The notes under the pieces were generated by a model, which was given only the letters and a program-made list of their open reading frames with translations, did not search any database and was not told the DNA's origin. A stretch of DNA of 64,000 nt. It comes from Microbacterium capsulatum. Lineage in GTDB: Bacteria; Actinomycetota; Actinomycetes; Actinomycetales; Microbacteriaceae. A program made the position numbers and the translations under genes. Every line of letters begins with the position of its first letter. Position 1 is the stretch's first letter. Below are positions 1 through 7,627 of this stretch, one piece after another. The DNA is taken from contig NZ_JAVFCB010000011.1 of the NCBI RefSeq assembly GCF_030865425.1, forward strand, positions 53,979 through 117,978, in the 5' to 3' direction.

Positions 1-172
1 CGCCGTTACGGTCTGCCCACGCGCGCTCGAGGGCGTCGAGCATCTGATTCGCAAGTTCGGGAGGCGTGAACACTTCGTCATTCGAGAGGTTCGCGATGCA
101 GGTCAGCACGTCGGGGTTGTGTCCGACGCGCAACGCAAACGACGCCTTGCCTGCGATCATCGTGCCGCTCAT
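1..172 (-). CDS. Adenine-specific DNA methylase / restriction protein, N-terminal fragment
   Basis: Only the first 57 codons are visible because the gene runs off the left edge. The start ATG (172-170) overlaps the TGA stop of the preceding gene as ATGA, so the pair is probably translationally coupled. The visible protein contains NLSNDEVFTPPELANQMLD, a segment typical of the N-terminus of large Eco57I/ISP-type restriction-modification methylases. The catalytic NPPY motif would lie outside the window. Base composition here is lower in GC and uses codons such as TTT, TTG and AAT that neighbouring genes avoid, which suggests horizontal acquisition. Family assignment rests on this short stretch and on its neighbour. 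Confidence 0.7.
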   Translation of the reverse strand, partial: MSGTMIAGKASFALRVGHNPDVLTCIANLSNDEVFTPPELANQMLDALERAWADRNG

Positions 173-795
173 GCCGCCAGCTCCTTGACGGTCATGACCG
201 GGAAGGTCCGCACGGGTGTGAAAATCTCGTGCTCCTCGAAGTGCGCGAACAGGCCCTCCGATGCGGACGCACGCTGAGTGAGGTTGTCGAAGCGGAAGTC
301 ACGGCGCTGGTACCGCCCCTTGCCGAGGTAGCCCCATTCGGGAAAGACGATGGGGTCACCGGTCGATGTCGTCATTGCGAGCGCATCACCGCGGACGATG
401 TTGACGGCGAGTACCGCCCGTGCGGCTCGGTCCAATTCCTCGCCGGCCCTGACGCCAAGAGACCGGGTGAAAGTACCCGCCAGATTGTCGCGACATTCGG
501 CGGCATTGTCCGCGAGCAGCTCGATGCCGTACACGCACATGAGAGCGAAGAGCGCATAGTGCCGCGTCTCGAAGTCGCTGCGCCCGTGCCGCGCCTTCAC
601 CGCCGTGAGCTTGCGTTCCAGGATCGGAACAAGGAAGTTCCCGGATCCGCACGCCGGCTCCAAGAAGCGGGAGTCAATCCGCTCGGTCTCACTCTTGACC
701 AGGTCGAGCATGTCGTCGACCAGCCAGCACGGCGTGAAGACCTCCCCATGATCAGCCACCCGCTTTCGTGATTTGACTAGCCGCTCATCAGCCAC
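169..795 (-). CDS. SAM-dependent DNA methyltransferase-like subunit (motif I only)
   Basis: A 208-residue protein whose LEPACGSGNFL segment is the SAM-binding motif I of N6-adenine methylases, preceded by VFTPCWLVDDML, the same VFTP-type lead-in seen in the next gene. No NPPY/DPPY catalytic motif is present, so it is probably a partner subunit rather than a complete methylase; small proteins of this kind are found beside Eco57I-type restriction genes. I chose GTG at 795 because GGGAGG (809-804) sits 8 bases upstream. A longer frame could begin with GTG at 861, but that start has no ribosome-binding site and would put the palindrome at 829-840 inside the coding region. It is co-transcribed with the downstream methylase through an ATGA overlap. 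Confidence 0.72.
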   Translation of the reverse strand: MADERLVKSRKRVADHGEVFTPCWLVDDMLDLVKSETERIDSRFLEPACGSGNFLVPILERKLTAVKARHGRSDFETRHYALFALMCVYGIELLADNAAECRDNLAGTFTRSLGVRAGEELDRAARAVLAVNIVRGDALAMTTSTGDPIVFPEWGYLGKGRYQRRDFRFDNLTQRASASEGLFAHFEEHEIFTPVRTFPVMTVKELAA

Positions 796-803
796 AGCAC
801 CCG

Positions 804-809
804 CCTCCC
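804..809 (-). promoter_or_regulatory. Ribosome-binding site that fixes the methyltransferase-like start
   Basis: GGGAGG on the minus strand, 8 bases before GTG 795. It is the only good Shine-Dalgarno match near the possible starts of this gene and argues against the upstream GTG at 861. Confidence 0.65.
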
Positions 810-828
810 GGTTCCCCAAACCCGGATC

Positions 829-840
829 GGTACTAGTACC
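829..840. promoter_or_regulatory. Perfect 12-bp palindrome, candidate operator for the XRE regulator
   Basis: GGTACTAGTACC is a perfect palindrome in the gap between the divergent methyltransferase-like gene (start 795) and the XRE regulator (start 891). Restriction-modification controller proteins are small XRE proteins that bind palindromic boxes upstream of such genes, so an operator role is likely by position. No binding data are available from sequence alone. Confidence 0.5.
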
Positions 841-890
841 CGGGTGCGTTAACCCTGGCACAAGTCACCGACAATCCCGACGCTTGATGA

Positions 891-1166
891 GTGCCTCGAG
901 TCCCGTCCGCTGCCGCAGCCCATATCGGGGCTCGGATCCGGACGGCGCGGGAGTCGTCGACGATGACGCAGGACCAGCTCGCCGTGCGCAGCGACATCGA
1001 TTCGTCGAACATCCGCGCCTACGAGACGGGACGCTCGCTGCCGAACCTGCAGACGCTCGTGCGGATCGCCGACGCGCTGCGGACTCCGGCGGGCTACTTC
1101 CTCGAGGGCGTCACCGTCGAGATGTTCCCGGTGGCCGCGTCCGACGGACGCCGTCGCGGACGCTGA
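891..1166 (+). CDS. XRE-family helix-turn-helix regulator
   Basis: A 91-residue protein with a classic XRE/Cro helix-turn-helix over residues about 22-60 (QLAVRSDIDSSNIRAYETG and the following IADAL helix). The start is GTG 891, directly after an in-frame stop; the ribosome-binding site is weak. It is divergent from the methyltransferase-like genes and separated from them by a perfect palindrome, the arrangement of a restriction-modification controller protein that times expression of the modification and restriction genes. A general phage-type repressor is the alternative. Confidence 0.78.
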   Translation: MPRVPSAAAAHIGARIRTARESSTMTQDQLAVRSDIDSSNIRAYETGRSLPNLQTLVRIADALRTPAGYFLEGVTVEMFPVAASDGRRRGR

Positions 1167-1184
1167 GGCTCAGCGACCGCGCGC

Positions 1185-1206
1185 CTTCGACAGGCCCAGG
1201 GACCGG
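1185..1206 (+). repeat. Short dispersed element (CTTCGACAGG-CAGGGACCGG type)
   Basis: CTTCGACAGGCCCAGGGACC followed by GG. Near-identical copies occur at 3162-3184 and, inside the galK coding sequence, at 29752-29775. The 1167-1439 gap holding this copy also carries a family B repeat at 1236-1266; I see no gene in the gap. Confidence 0.6.
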
Positions 1207-1235
1207 ACGTCTCTCGGCAGGACCCGGCTCGGCCG

Positions 1236-1266
1236 CGTTTCGTCTCGCTGCGCTCGCTCAACGACC
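1236..1266 (+). repeat. Intergenic repeat family B, copy 1
   Basis: CGTTTCGTCTCGCTGCGCTC continuing GCTCAACGACC. Further copies in either orientation lie at 5266-5310, 5341-5383, 17593-17635, 17666-17708 and 20436-20466, always outside genes. No function is known to me. Confidence 0.75.
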
Positions 1267-1439
1267 CCCGGGGGGGCGGCCGGACCCGCCCGCCCGTCAT
1301 CGTTCGTCACGTTTCACAGCGGAATATCAGCTCGCCCATAGCGTTGAAACCATCCGGCGCCCCGCGCGTCGACCTTCTTCAGCGCCCCACGCTGATCCGC
1401 ATCCGGCACGTCCACCGCGTGCCTCCGTCAGGAGACTCC

Positions 1440-2900
1440 ATGAGCACCACCACCCCGGCCGCCCGGCGCCCCAAGGCGCCGGATACGCGCGGTCCCGTTC
1501 GCAAGCTGCTGACCTCGTTCGGCTTCCAGATCATCGCCGCGCTCGTGCTCGGCATCGCCGCGGGCCTCATCGGCCGCCAGCTCGGCGCGACGCACGACAA
1601 CCCGACGGTGCTCTCCGACACGCTCAAGACCATCGGCAACTCGTACGTCACGCTGCTGCGCGCCGCCGTCGTGCCGCTCATCTTCACCGCGATCGTCGCG
1701 AGCATCTCGAACCTGCGCCGCGTGCAGAACGCCGCCCGCCTCGCCGGCCAGACGATCCTCTGGTTCGCGATCACCGCGTTCATCGCCGTGTCGATCGGCA
1801 TCGTGCTCGGCATCACGATCCAGCCCGGCGCGCACGCCGGAACCGGCCTCGCCAAGGGCGCCCCGCCCACGGTCGGCACCTGGTGGAACTTCCTGCTCGG
1901 CCTGATCCCGCAGAACTTCCTCGGTCTCGGCGTGACCACGGCCGCCGACCCGAAGACGGGGACCCTGACCTCGGCGGTCGGCTTCAACGTGCTGCAGGTC
2001 ATCGTCGTCGCCGCGGTCGTCGGGATCGCCGCGCTCAAGGCCGGCCGCAAGGCCGAGCCCTTCCTCGTCTTCACCGAGTCGCTGCTGAAGGTCATCCAGC
2101 GCGTGCTGTGGTGGATCATCCGGATCGCCCCGATCGGCACCTTCGGCCTCATCGGATCCGCCGTGATCCAGTACGGCTGGGACAAGCTCACCGCGCTCGC
2201 CTGGTTCACCGGCGCGATCTACCTCGGCCTCGCGCTCGTGCTGTTCGTGGTCTACCCGATCCTCGTGAAGACGCACGGCCTGTCGATCAAGCAGTACTTC
2301 ACGGGCGTCTGGCCCGCCGTGCAGCTGGGCTTCGTCAGCCGCTCCTCGATCGGCACCCTGCCGCTCACCGAGCGCGTCACCGAGCGCAACCTCGGTGTGC
2401 CCCGCAGCTACGCCTCGTTCGCCGTGCCGCTCGGCGCCACCACCAAGATGGACGGCTGCGCCGCGATCTACCCGGCTCTGGCCGCGATCTTCGTCGCACA
2501 GTTCTTCCACATCGACCTGAGCATCGTGCAGTACCTGCTGATCGTGATCGTCTCGGTGGTCGGATCCGCCGCGACCGCCGGCACCACCGGCGCGATCGTC
2601 ATGCTGACGCTGACCCTATCGACCCTGGGCCTGCCGCTCGAGGGCGTCGGCCTGCTGCTCGCGATCGACCCGATCCTCGACATGGGCCGCACCGCGGTCA
2701 ACGTCGCGGGCCAGGCCCTCGTGCCGACGCTCGTCGCGAAGCGCGAGGGGATCCTCGACCTCGACCTCTACAACGCCCCTCGCAACGGCCTGCCGTTCGC
2801 GGATGACGCCGAGGACGAGGCGCCCGAGTCGGTCGAGTCCCCCGCCGACGAGGCCGCGGTCGGATCCGCCGACGCGGAGGAGTCCGCTTCGGTGCGCTGA
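1440..2900 (+). CDS. Dicarboxylate/amino acid:cation symporter (DAACS family)
   Basis: A 486-residue membrane protein of the glutamate/dicarboxylate or cystine symporter family, driving uptake of acidic substrates with Na+ or H+. Hydrophobic segments begin near residue 28. The serine-containing hairpin motif (SRSSIGTLP, about 300), a KMDGCAAIYP motif replacing the usual NMDGT of transmembrane segment 7 (about 337), and DMGRTAVNVAG in segment 8 (about 414) are all present. The KMDGC variant resembles cystine-type members more than DctA. The C-terminal ~50 residues are acidic and probably disordered. The start at 1440 follows AGGAG by a good distance; an earlier in-frame start lacks this. A strong terminator follows. 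Confidence 0.85.
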   Translation: MSTTTPAARRPKAPDTRGPVRKLLTSFGFQIIAALVLGIAAGLIGRQLGATHDNPTVLSDTLKTIGNSYVTLLRAAVVPLIFTAIVASISNLRRVQNAARLAGQTILWFAITAFIAVSIGIVLGITIQPGAHAGTGLAKGAPPTVGTWWNFLLGLIPQNFLGLGVTTAADPKTGTLTSAVGFNVLQVIVVAAVVGIAALKAGRKAEPFLVFTESLLKVIQRVLWWIIRIAPIGTFGLIGSAVIQYGWDKLTALAWFTGAIYLGLALVLFVVYPILVKTHGLSIKQYFTGVWPAVQLGFVSRSSIGTLPLTERVTERNLGVPRSYASFAVPLGATTKMDGCAAIYPALAAIFVAQFFHIDLSIVQYLLIVIVSVVGSAATAGTTGAIVMLTLTLSTLGLPLEGVGLLLAIDPILDMGRTAVNVAGQALVPTLVAKREGILDLDLYNAPRNGLPFADDAEDEAPESVESPADEAAVGSADAEESASVR

Positions 2901-2911
2901 TGCGCTGAGCG

Positions 2912-2950
2912 GTGAGGCCCTCGGATCCGTTCTGGATCCGAGGGCCTCAC
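2912..2950 (+). terminator. Stem-loop terminator, 17-bp perfect stem
   Basis: GTGAGGCCCTCGGATCC pairs perfectly with its reverse complement across a 5-base loop (GTTCT), 11 bases after the symporter stop. There is no clear T-tract, as is common in GC-rich actinobacteria. Confidence 0.8.
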
Positions 2951-2990
2951 TGCGTTCGCGCGGGCTGCGGCTGCGCGCGAGGTCGCGTCG

Positions 2991-3347
2991 GAGATGGAAT
3001 TCGCCTGTCCCTCGCTGTTTGGAGCGGCGTTTTCCATCTTTGCGCGCGAGGAACCCGAGCGGAGAGATGGAAAAGGCCGCCGCCACGGCGATATCCGCGG
3101 CGAAATCCATCTCCAACGCCGAGCCGCGCGGGCCCGGTGGTCGGTGCCGGTGGGGTGGACCCGTCGACAGGCGCAGGGACCGGCGACCGCTGGACGGCAG
3201 GTTGCCGCGCGGGATCGCGGGGAGGATGGATTTCGCCGCTCCGAGCGCGCCTAGAGCGGCGATTTCCATCTCCTCGCGCGGGGGACGCCGTGGCAGAGAT
3301 GGAAAAGGGCGCCCGCGAGGCACTCTCGGCGGCGAAATCCATCTCCG
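2991..3347. repeat. Repeat array A1: four inverted-repeat units with GAGATGGA arms
   Basis: The 574-bp gap 2901-3474 between convergent genes contains no gene but four units starting near 2991, 3064, 3223 and 3296. Each has a left arm like GAGATGGAATTCGC or GAGATGGAAAAGGC and a right arm like GGCGAAATCCATCTCC, about 50 bp apart, so each can form a hairpin. Related arrays occur at 7279-7498 and 26090-26468. A copy of the short CAGGGACCGG element lies at 3162-3184, and the stretch before 3475 is simple CCGGATCCGGGC-like sequence. Confidence 0.75.
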
Positions 3348-3474
3348 GCGCCGGGACGATCCGGGGCGGGCGGGTCCCGGATCCGGACTCGGGGACCGGG
3401 CAGGACCGGATCCGGGCTCCGTATCGGGGAGGACTCGTTCCGGGCCGGGTATCCGGGGAGGACCGGATCCGGGC

Positions 3475-5211
3475 TCAGCGTTCCGCGGGGCCCGTCGCGA
3501 GGCGGGTGTCGAGGGCGAGCTCCTCGGCGTCCATGGCGGTGATGAGGTCGCGCATGACCTCCTCGTTCAGCTCGCCGGCGTCGCGCTCGCGGATGAGCAC
3601 GTCGCGGCGCACCTGCAGCCAGCCCTTCGTCAGACCCACGAGCTCGCCACGGCTCGGGCGGGGCGCCCTGTCCTCGTCCCGCGCCTGCGCGGTATCCCGT
3701 TCGACCCGGGTGAACCGCTGCGCGAACCGGTCGAAGCCGGCGACCGCCTCCTCCCCGCGCGTGCGCACCCACGCCGCGCGCTTCTCGTCGAGGAACGCGC
3801 GACCGGCCTCACCGGTCCGTGTGCGCACGTGGGCGAGCTGGCGGCGGTCCTCGGCCTCCTCCCCCTCGTCGTCGGCGACGCCGAGGCGGCGGATCAGGAT
3901 CGGCAGGGTGAGCCCCTGCAACAGGAGAGTCCCGACCGTGACGAGGAACGCGACCACGACGATGGCGTGCGCGGCCGCCTCGTGCAGCCCGGCCAGATCC
4001 GCCGCAGCGAGCGCTGTCGCCAGAGTCACCACGCCCCGCATGCCCGCCCAGGAGATCACGGCGTTGTCGCGCCAGCTCAGCTGCGACTCCCGGAGGCGCT
4101 CGCGCAGCTGCTCCTCCGTCGGCCTGCGCCCCTGCCGCCCCGCCCGCCGCTGCTTCTCCGCCACGGCTTCGACGCGCCGCTCGAACCGGCCGGACGCGAC
4201 CGATCGCTCGAAGCCGCGCAGCCTCAGCCCGGACAGGAAGCGCCCCCACGCCGACGCCGGATAGACGAACAGCGGCCGCACGACCATCACCGCGACGAGG
4301 ACGGCGGCCGCCAGCCACAGCACGCCGCTGACCTGCGTGGCGCCGAGTTCGGCGATGACCGGCGGCAGCTGCAGGCCGATGTACGCGAACACGAACGACT
4401 CCAGCAGGAAGTCGGCCGAAAGCCAGAGCGGCGTCTCCTGCATGCGCGTCGCGTAGCTCGTGCGCGGGGCGTTGTGGCCGACGACGAGACCCATCGCGAC
4501 GACCGCGAGAACGCCGGATCCCTGCAGATGCTCCGCGATCGCGTACACCCCGAACGGGGCGAGCAGCCCGAACGTGCCGATGACGACCGGATCCGAGATC
4601 CGCATGCGCAGCCGATGCATGCCGAAGCCGGCGAACACGCCGATCCCGACCCCGACGACCACGGCGAGCACGAACTGCCAGATCCCGCCGCCGAGGCCGA
4701 CTGTGGCTCCCGCCAGGATCGCGGCGAACACGCGGTAGAGCGTGAGCGAGGTGGCGTCGTTGATCAGGCTCTCGCCCGAGAGCACGGTCATCACGCGGCG
4801 CGGCAGGCCGAGCCTGCGCCCGATCGCGGCGGCCGAGACGGCGTCGGGCGGCGCGACGATCGCGCCGAGCAGCAGCGCTCCGGGCAGGGGGAGCGAGTGC
4901 ATGATCCACCACGCCACGAGCCCGACGACGGCGGTCGTGACGACGACGAGGCCGATTCCGAGACGGCGGATCTGCGGCATGCTGCGGCGGAAGCTGACGA
5001 ACGACACGTCCAGCGAGGCCGAGTACAGCAGCGGCGGCAGCACGAGGTTCAGCAGCACGTGCCCGTCGATGCGCAGGTTCGGCACGGCCGGGATGAACGA
5101 CACGGCGAGGGCCACGACCGTCACGAGCAGTGGAGCGGGCCACCCCTTCCGACGGGCGAACGCGGCGACGACGACCGACCCGACCAGCACGTAGAAGATC
5201 TCGGGATCCAT
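3475..5211 (-). CDS. Na+/H+ antiporter, CPA1 (NhaP-type) family
   Basis: A 578-residue protein with about a dozen hydrophobic segments over the first ~430 residues and a hydrophilic charged cytoplasmic tail. Family hallmarks are GAIVAPPDAVSAAAI (about 114-128, the APPDAV ion-binding motif) and GESLINDATSL (about 142). It would exchange Na+ or K+ for H+ at the cytoplasmic membrane in pH and salt homeostasis. The start ATG 5211 is preceded by TACCCT and six bases, consistent with a leaderless mRNA; there is no Shine-Dalgarno. The frame is open further upstream, but that region holds intergenic repeats. Confidence 0.88.
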   Translation of the reverse strand: MDPEIFYVLVGSVVVAAFARRKGWPAPLLVTVVALAVSFIPAVPNLRIDGHVLLNLVLPPLLYSASLDVSFVSFRRSMPQIRRLGIGLVVVTTAVVGLVAWWIMHSLPLPGALLLGAIVAPPDAVSAAAIGRRLGLPRRVMTVLSGESLINDATSLTLYRVFAAILAGATVGLGGGIWQFVLAVVVGVGIGVFAGFGMHRLRMRISDPVVIGTFGLLAPFGVYAIAEHLQGSGVLAVVAMGLVVGHNAPRTSYATRMQETPLWLSADFLLESFVFAYIGLQLPPVIAELGATQVSGVLWLAAAVLVAVMVVRPLFVYPASAWGRFLSGLRLRGFERSVASGRFERRVEAVAEKQRRAGRQGRRPTEEQLRERLRESQLSWRDNAVISWAGMRGVVTLATALAAADLAGLHEAAAHAIVVVAFLVTVGTLLLQGLTLPILIRRLGVADDEGEEAEDRRQLAHVRTRTGEAGRAFLDEKRAAWVRTRGEEAVAGFDRFAQRFTRVERDTAQARDEDRAPRPSRGELVGLTKGWLQVRRDVLIRERDAGELNEEVMRDLITAMDAEELALDTRLATGPAER

Positions 5212-5217
5212 GCGGCC

Positions 5218-5223
5218 AGGGTA
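5218..5223 (-). promoter_or_regulatory. -10 box of a leaderless promoter (antiporter)
   Basis: TACCCT on the minus strand, six bases before ATG 5211, matching TANNNT placed so that transcription would begin at the start codon. Confidence 0.5.
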
Positions 5224-5265
5224 GCGAGGGCGCGGCGCCGACCGCCGATCGAGACCGTTCCTACC

Positions 5266-5383
5266 GGTCGTTGAGCGAGCACCGAGCGGAGCGAGGAGCG
5301 AGACGAAACGGGGTGACTCGACGAGCACGGGCGATCGCCGCGTTTCGTCTCGGTCGCGCTGCGCGCGTCCTCGCTCAACGACC
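5266..5383. repeat. Intergenic repeat family B, two copies facing each other
   Basis: Two oppositely oriented copies (5266-5310 and 5341-5383) of the GTTTCGTCTCG-to-CTCAACGACC element. Together they can form a long stem between the antiporter and the phosphoribosyltransferase gene. Confidence 0.75.
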
Positions 5384-5408
5384 GGATGGAACGGCCGCGC
5401 TGCCTCGG

Positions 5409-6056
5409 TCAGCGACCGGGGACGAGCAGCCGGATCACCTCCTCGTCGGAGGTCTGCCGGAAGTCGACGTAGTGCATGCCCACGGCCATGAATCCGGCCG
5501 GGGCGCTCAGGCAGAGGATGTCGTCGGCGTCCGGGTGCGCCCCGCCGACGAGCTCCTCGAGGGCCTCGGGCGGGGCGACGGGCACCGCGACCAGGATCCA
5601 CGCGGCGCCTCGGGCGCGTGCGATCCGGCAGGCGGTGCGCATGGTCGCGCCGGTCGCGATCCCGTCGTCGACGATGAGCGCGGTCCGTCCGGCCAGGGGC
5701 ACGGGCGGACGCTCGCCGCGGAACAGCTGCGCCCGTCGTTCGACCTCGATCCGCTGCTTCCGCTCCGCGGCCCGCAGCGTCTGGGCGTCGACCCGTGCGG
5801 CGCGCACCACGTCGGGGTTGCGCACGGAGGCGCCCTCCTCGCCGACCGCGGCCATCGCGACCTCCTCCTGCCAGGGCACGCCGACCTTGCGCACGACGAG
5901 CACGTCGAGCGGCGCGCCGAGCGCCCGCGCCACCTCGGCCGCGACCGGGACGCCGCCGCGGGGCAGGCCGAGGACCACCGGATCCTCCGGCGGATCCTCC
6001 ACGAGCCGCTCCGCGAGCTGCCGCCCGGCGTCGGCCCGATCCAGGAAGCTGCGCAT
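5409..6056 (-). CDS. Phosphoribosyltransferase family protein
   Basis: A 215-residue protein with the PRPP-binding motif ALIVDDGIATGATM (about 122-135) and the LGLPRGGVPVA segment (about 28-38) typical of stand-alone type I phosphoribosyltransferases of unknown substrate. These are often annotated as phosphoribosyltransferase or predicted Rossmann-fold hydrolase partners. The family usually binds phosphoribosyl groups in salvage reactions; the actual base cannot be told from sequence. The start ATG 6056 is six bases after TAGGCC, a near-consensus -10, suggesting a leaderless transcript; the GGAGG next to the start is too close to act as an RBS. Confidence 0.82.
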   Translation of the reverse strand: MRSFLDRADAGRQLAERLVEDPPEDPVVLGLPRGGVPVAAEVARALGAPLDVLVVRKVGVPWQEEVAMAAVGEEGASVRNPDVVRAARVDAQTLRAAERKQRIEVERRAQLFRGERPPVPLAGRTALIVDDGIATGATMRTACRIARARGAAWILVAVPVAPPEALEELVGGAHPDADDILCLSAPAGFMAVGMHYVDFRQTSDEEVIRLLVPGR

Positions 6057-6062
6057 GCCTCC

Positions 6063-6068
6063 GGCCTA
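6063..6068 (-). promoter_or_regulatory. Possible -10 box of a leaderless promoter (phosphoribosyltransferase)
   Basis: TAGGCC on the minus strand ends six bases before ATG 6056. The last base departs from TANNNT, so this is weaker than the other leaderless candidates. Confidence 0.35.
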
Positions 6069-6150
6069 CGCCGGTGCGGCGCAGGGGTCAAGGGGCGGCG
6101 GGGCGGCGGGTTCCGGAATGCCGCGCGCCCGGCGGCGGTTGCCTTTGACG

Positions 6151-7194
6151 ATGTCCTCTCTCGCGCTCTCCGTCCTCGACCTCGTCCCGGTGCGCACCGG
6201 GCAGACCAGCGCTCAGGCGGTGGGCGCCTCGCTCGGCCTCGTGCAGCGCGCCGACGACCTCGGCTACCGGCGGTACTGGTTCGCCGAGCACCACAACATG
6301 CCCGCCGTCGCGTCGACCGCGCCGCCCGTGCTGATCGCGGCCGCGGCTGCACGCACGCAGCGGATCCGGGTCGGATCCGGCGGGGTCATGCTCCCGAACC
6401 ACGCGCCCCTCATCGTCGCGGAGCAGTTCGCCGCGCTCGAGGCGATCGCCCCGGGTCGGATCGACCTCGGGATCGGCCGCGCGCCGGGCAGCGATCCGGT
6501 GATCACGCAGCTGCTGCGGGCATCGGGCACCGCCGGCGAGGTCGAGCGCTTCCCCGATCACGTGCAGGACATCGCGCTCATGCTGCAGTCCTCCGGCGCG
6601 ACGGTGCAGTTCACCTCCGGCGGTTCGTACACGGTGCACGCGACGCCGGCCGCCGCCGGCGCACCCGCGGTGTGGCTACTCGGATCCAGCGACTACTCCG
6701 CACAGCTCGCGGCCTCCCTCGGGCTGCCGTACGTGTTCGCGAACCACTTCTCCGGGCAGGGGCTGGACCGCGCTCTGTCGCTGTACCGCTCGGGCTACCG
6801 GCCGAGCGAGGCGCACCCCGAGCCGCGCACGTTCCTCACCGCGAACGTCGTCGCCGCGCCCACCGCCGAGGAGGCCGACGACCGCGCACTCCCGCAGCTG
6901 CGGATGACGGCGCGGCTGCGGCTGAACCGTCCCCTCGTTCCCCTCGAGACGGTCGAGCAGGCGCGGGACGCCCTCGCCGCCGCGCCGGATCCGCAGGAGG
7001 AGCAGATCCACGCCGCCGCGAAGGCGAACTGGTTCGTCGGCGACGCAGCGGCCGTGCGCGCGTCGCTCGCCGCCTTCGCGGAACGGCACGGCGTCGACGA
7101 GATCATGATCTCCCCGGTCGCCGGATCCTTCGCCGCCGAGGACCCGACCGTCACGCCGGGCCGGACGCAGACGCTGGAGCTGCTCGCACACTGA
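6151..7194 (+). CDS. LLM-class flavin-dependent oxidoreductase (MsnO8-type)
   Basis: A 347-residue luciferase-like monooxygenase with a TIM-barrel fold that would use reduced FMN and O2. It begins SSLALSVLDLVPVRTGQ, and RYWFAEHHNMPAVASTAP and RIRVGSGGVMLPNHAP are the family signatures. Substrate unknown; members include many stand-alone oxidoreductases with no assigned reaction. I chose ATG 6151 because the SxLSVLDL strand opens the fold; an in-frame ATG at 6118 would add 11 basic residues, and neither start has a good RBS. It is a lone gene, divergent from the phosphoribosyltransferase. Confidence 0.87.
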   Translation: MSSLALSVLDLVPVRTGQTSAQAVGASLGLVQRADDLGYRRYWFAEHHNMPAVASTAPPVLIAAAAARTQRIRVGSGGVMLPNHAPLIVAEQFAALEAIAPGRIDLGIGRAPGSDPVITQLLRASGTAGEVERFPDHVQDIALMLQSSGATVQFTSGGSYTVHATPAAAGAPAVWLLGSSDYSAQLAASLGLPYVFANHFSGQGLDRALSLYRSGYRPSEAHPEPRTFLTANVVAAPTAEEADDRALPQLRMTARLRLNRPLVPLETVEQARDALAAAPDPQEEQIHAAAKANWFVGDAAAVRASLAAFAERHGVDEIMISPVAGSFAAEDPTVTPGRTQTLELLAH

Positions 7195-7278
7195 GCCGTT
7201 CGAGGCGGCAGCGGCGTGGACGGAACCGTCGCCCCGGGCCGCCTCGACGCGCCTCGGCCGATCGGCCGCCCGCCGCCA

Positions 7279-7498
7279 GAGATGGAAACCGCCTCCCCGA
7301 GCCACGCCGGAGCATCGCGATCCATCCCCACCCCGCACCGCGCCGCCAGAGATGGAATCCGCCTCCCCGAGCCCCACCGGAGCATCGCAATCCACCCCCA
7401 CGCCGCACCGCGCCGCTCCCGCCCCGCCCGGCCCGCCTCGCCGCCAGAGATGGAAACCACCTCCCCAAGCCCCACCAGAGCAGCGCGATCCATCCCCA
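7279..7498. repeat. Repeat array A2: three degenerate GAGATGGA inverted-repeat units
   Basis: The 433-bp gap 7195-7627 has no gene. It holds three units starting near 7279, 7349 and 7446, each with GAGATGGAAACC or GAGATGGAATCC on the left and GCGATCCATCCCC or GCAATCCACCCCC on the right. They are relatives of arrays A1 and A3 but with decayed right arms. Confidence 0.65.
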
Positions 7499-7499
7499 C

Positions 7500-7575
7500 G
7501 CCCAACCGCCCCAGCCCGCCCCGGCCCGCCCCGGCCCGCCCCAGCCCAGCCCGCCCCAGCCCGCCCCGGCAGCAC
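7500..7575 (+). repeat. Low-complexity C/G tract
   Basis: Alternating CCCCGGCCCG and CCCCAGCCCG units with almost no A or T, between repeat array A2 and the kinase promoter. Confidence 0.7.
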
Positions 7576-7615
7576 CCGGTGACACCGCCCTCCCGCGGGC
7601 AGGACCGCCAGCAGT

Positions 7616-7621
7616 TAGAGT
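7616..7621 (+). promoter_or_regulatory. -10 box of a leaderless promoter (kinase gene)
   Basis: TAGAGT followed by six bases and GTG 7628. There is no Shine-Dalgarno upstream of the start, so transcription probably begins at the start codon. Confidence 0.55.
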
Positions 7622-7627
7622 GCGAGC

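Noticed and set aside
795..861. Upstream GTG 861 as the start of the methyltransferase-like gene.
   Set aside because: It has no ribosome-binding site and would place the palindrome 829-840 inside the coding region, whereas GTG 795 has an ideal GGGAGG.
773..2806. Very long open frames on both strands overlapping the symporter and other genes (also around 24961-27246, 47341-51072 and 51372-54899).
   Set aside because: They are Arg/Ala/Pro/His-rich shadows of real genes in other frames, a normal effect of high GC content; none shows a protein-family motif.
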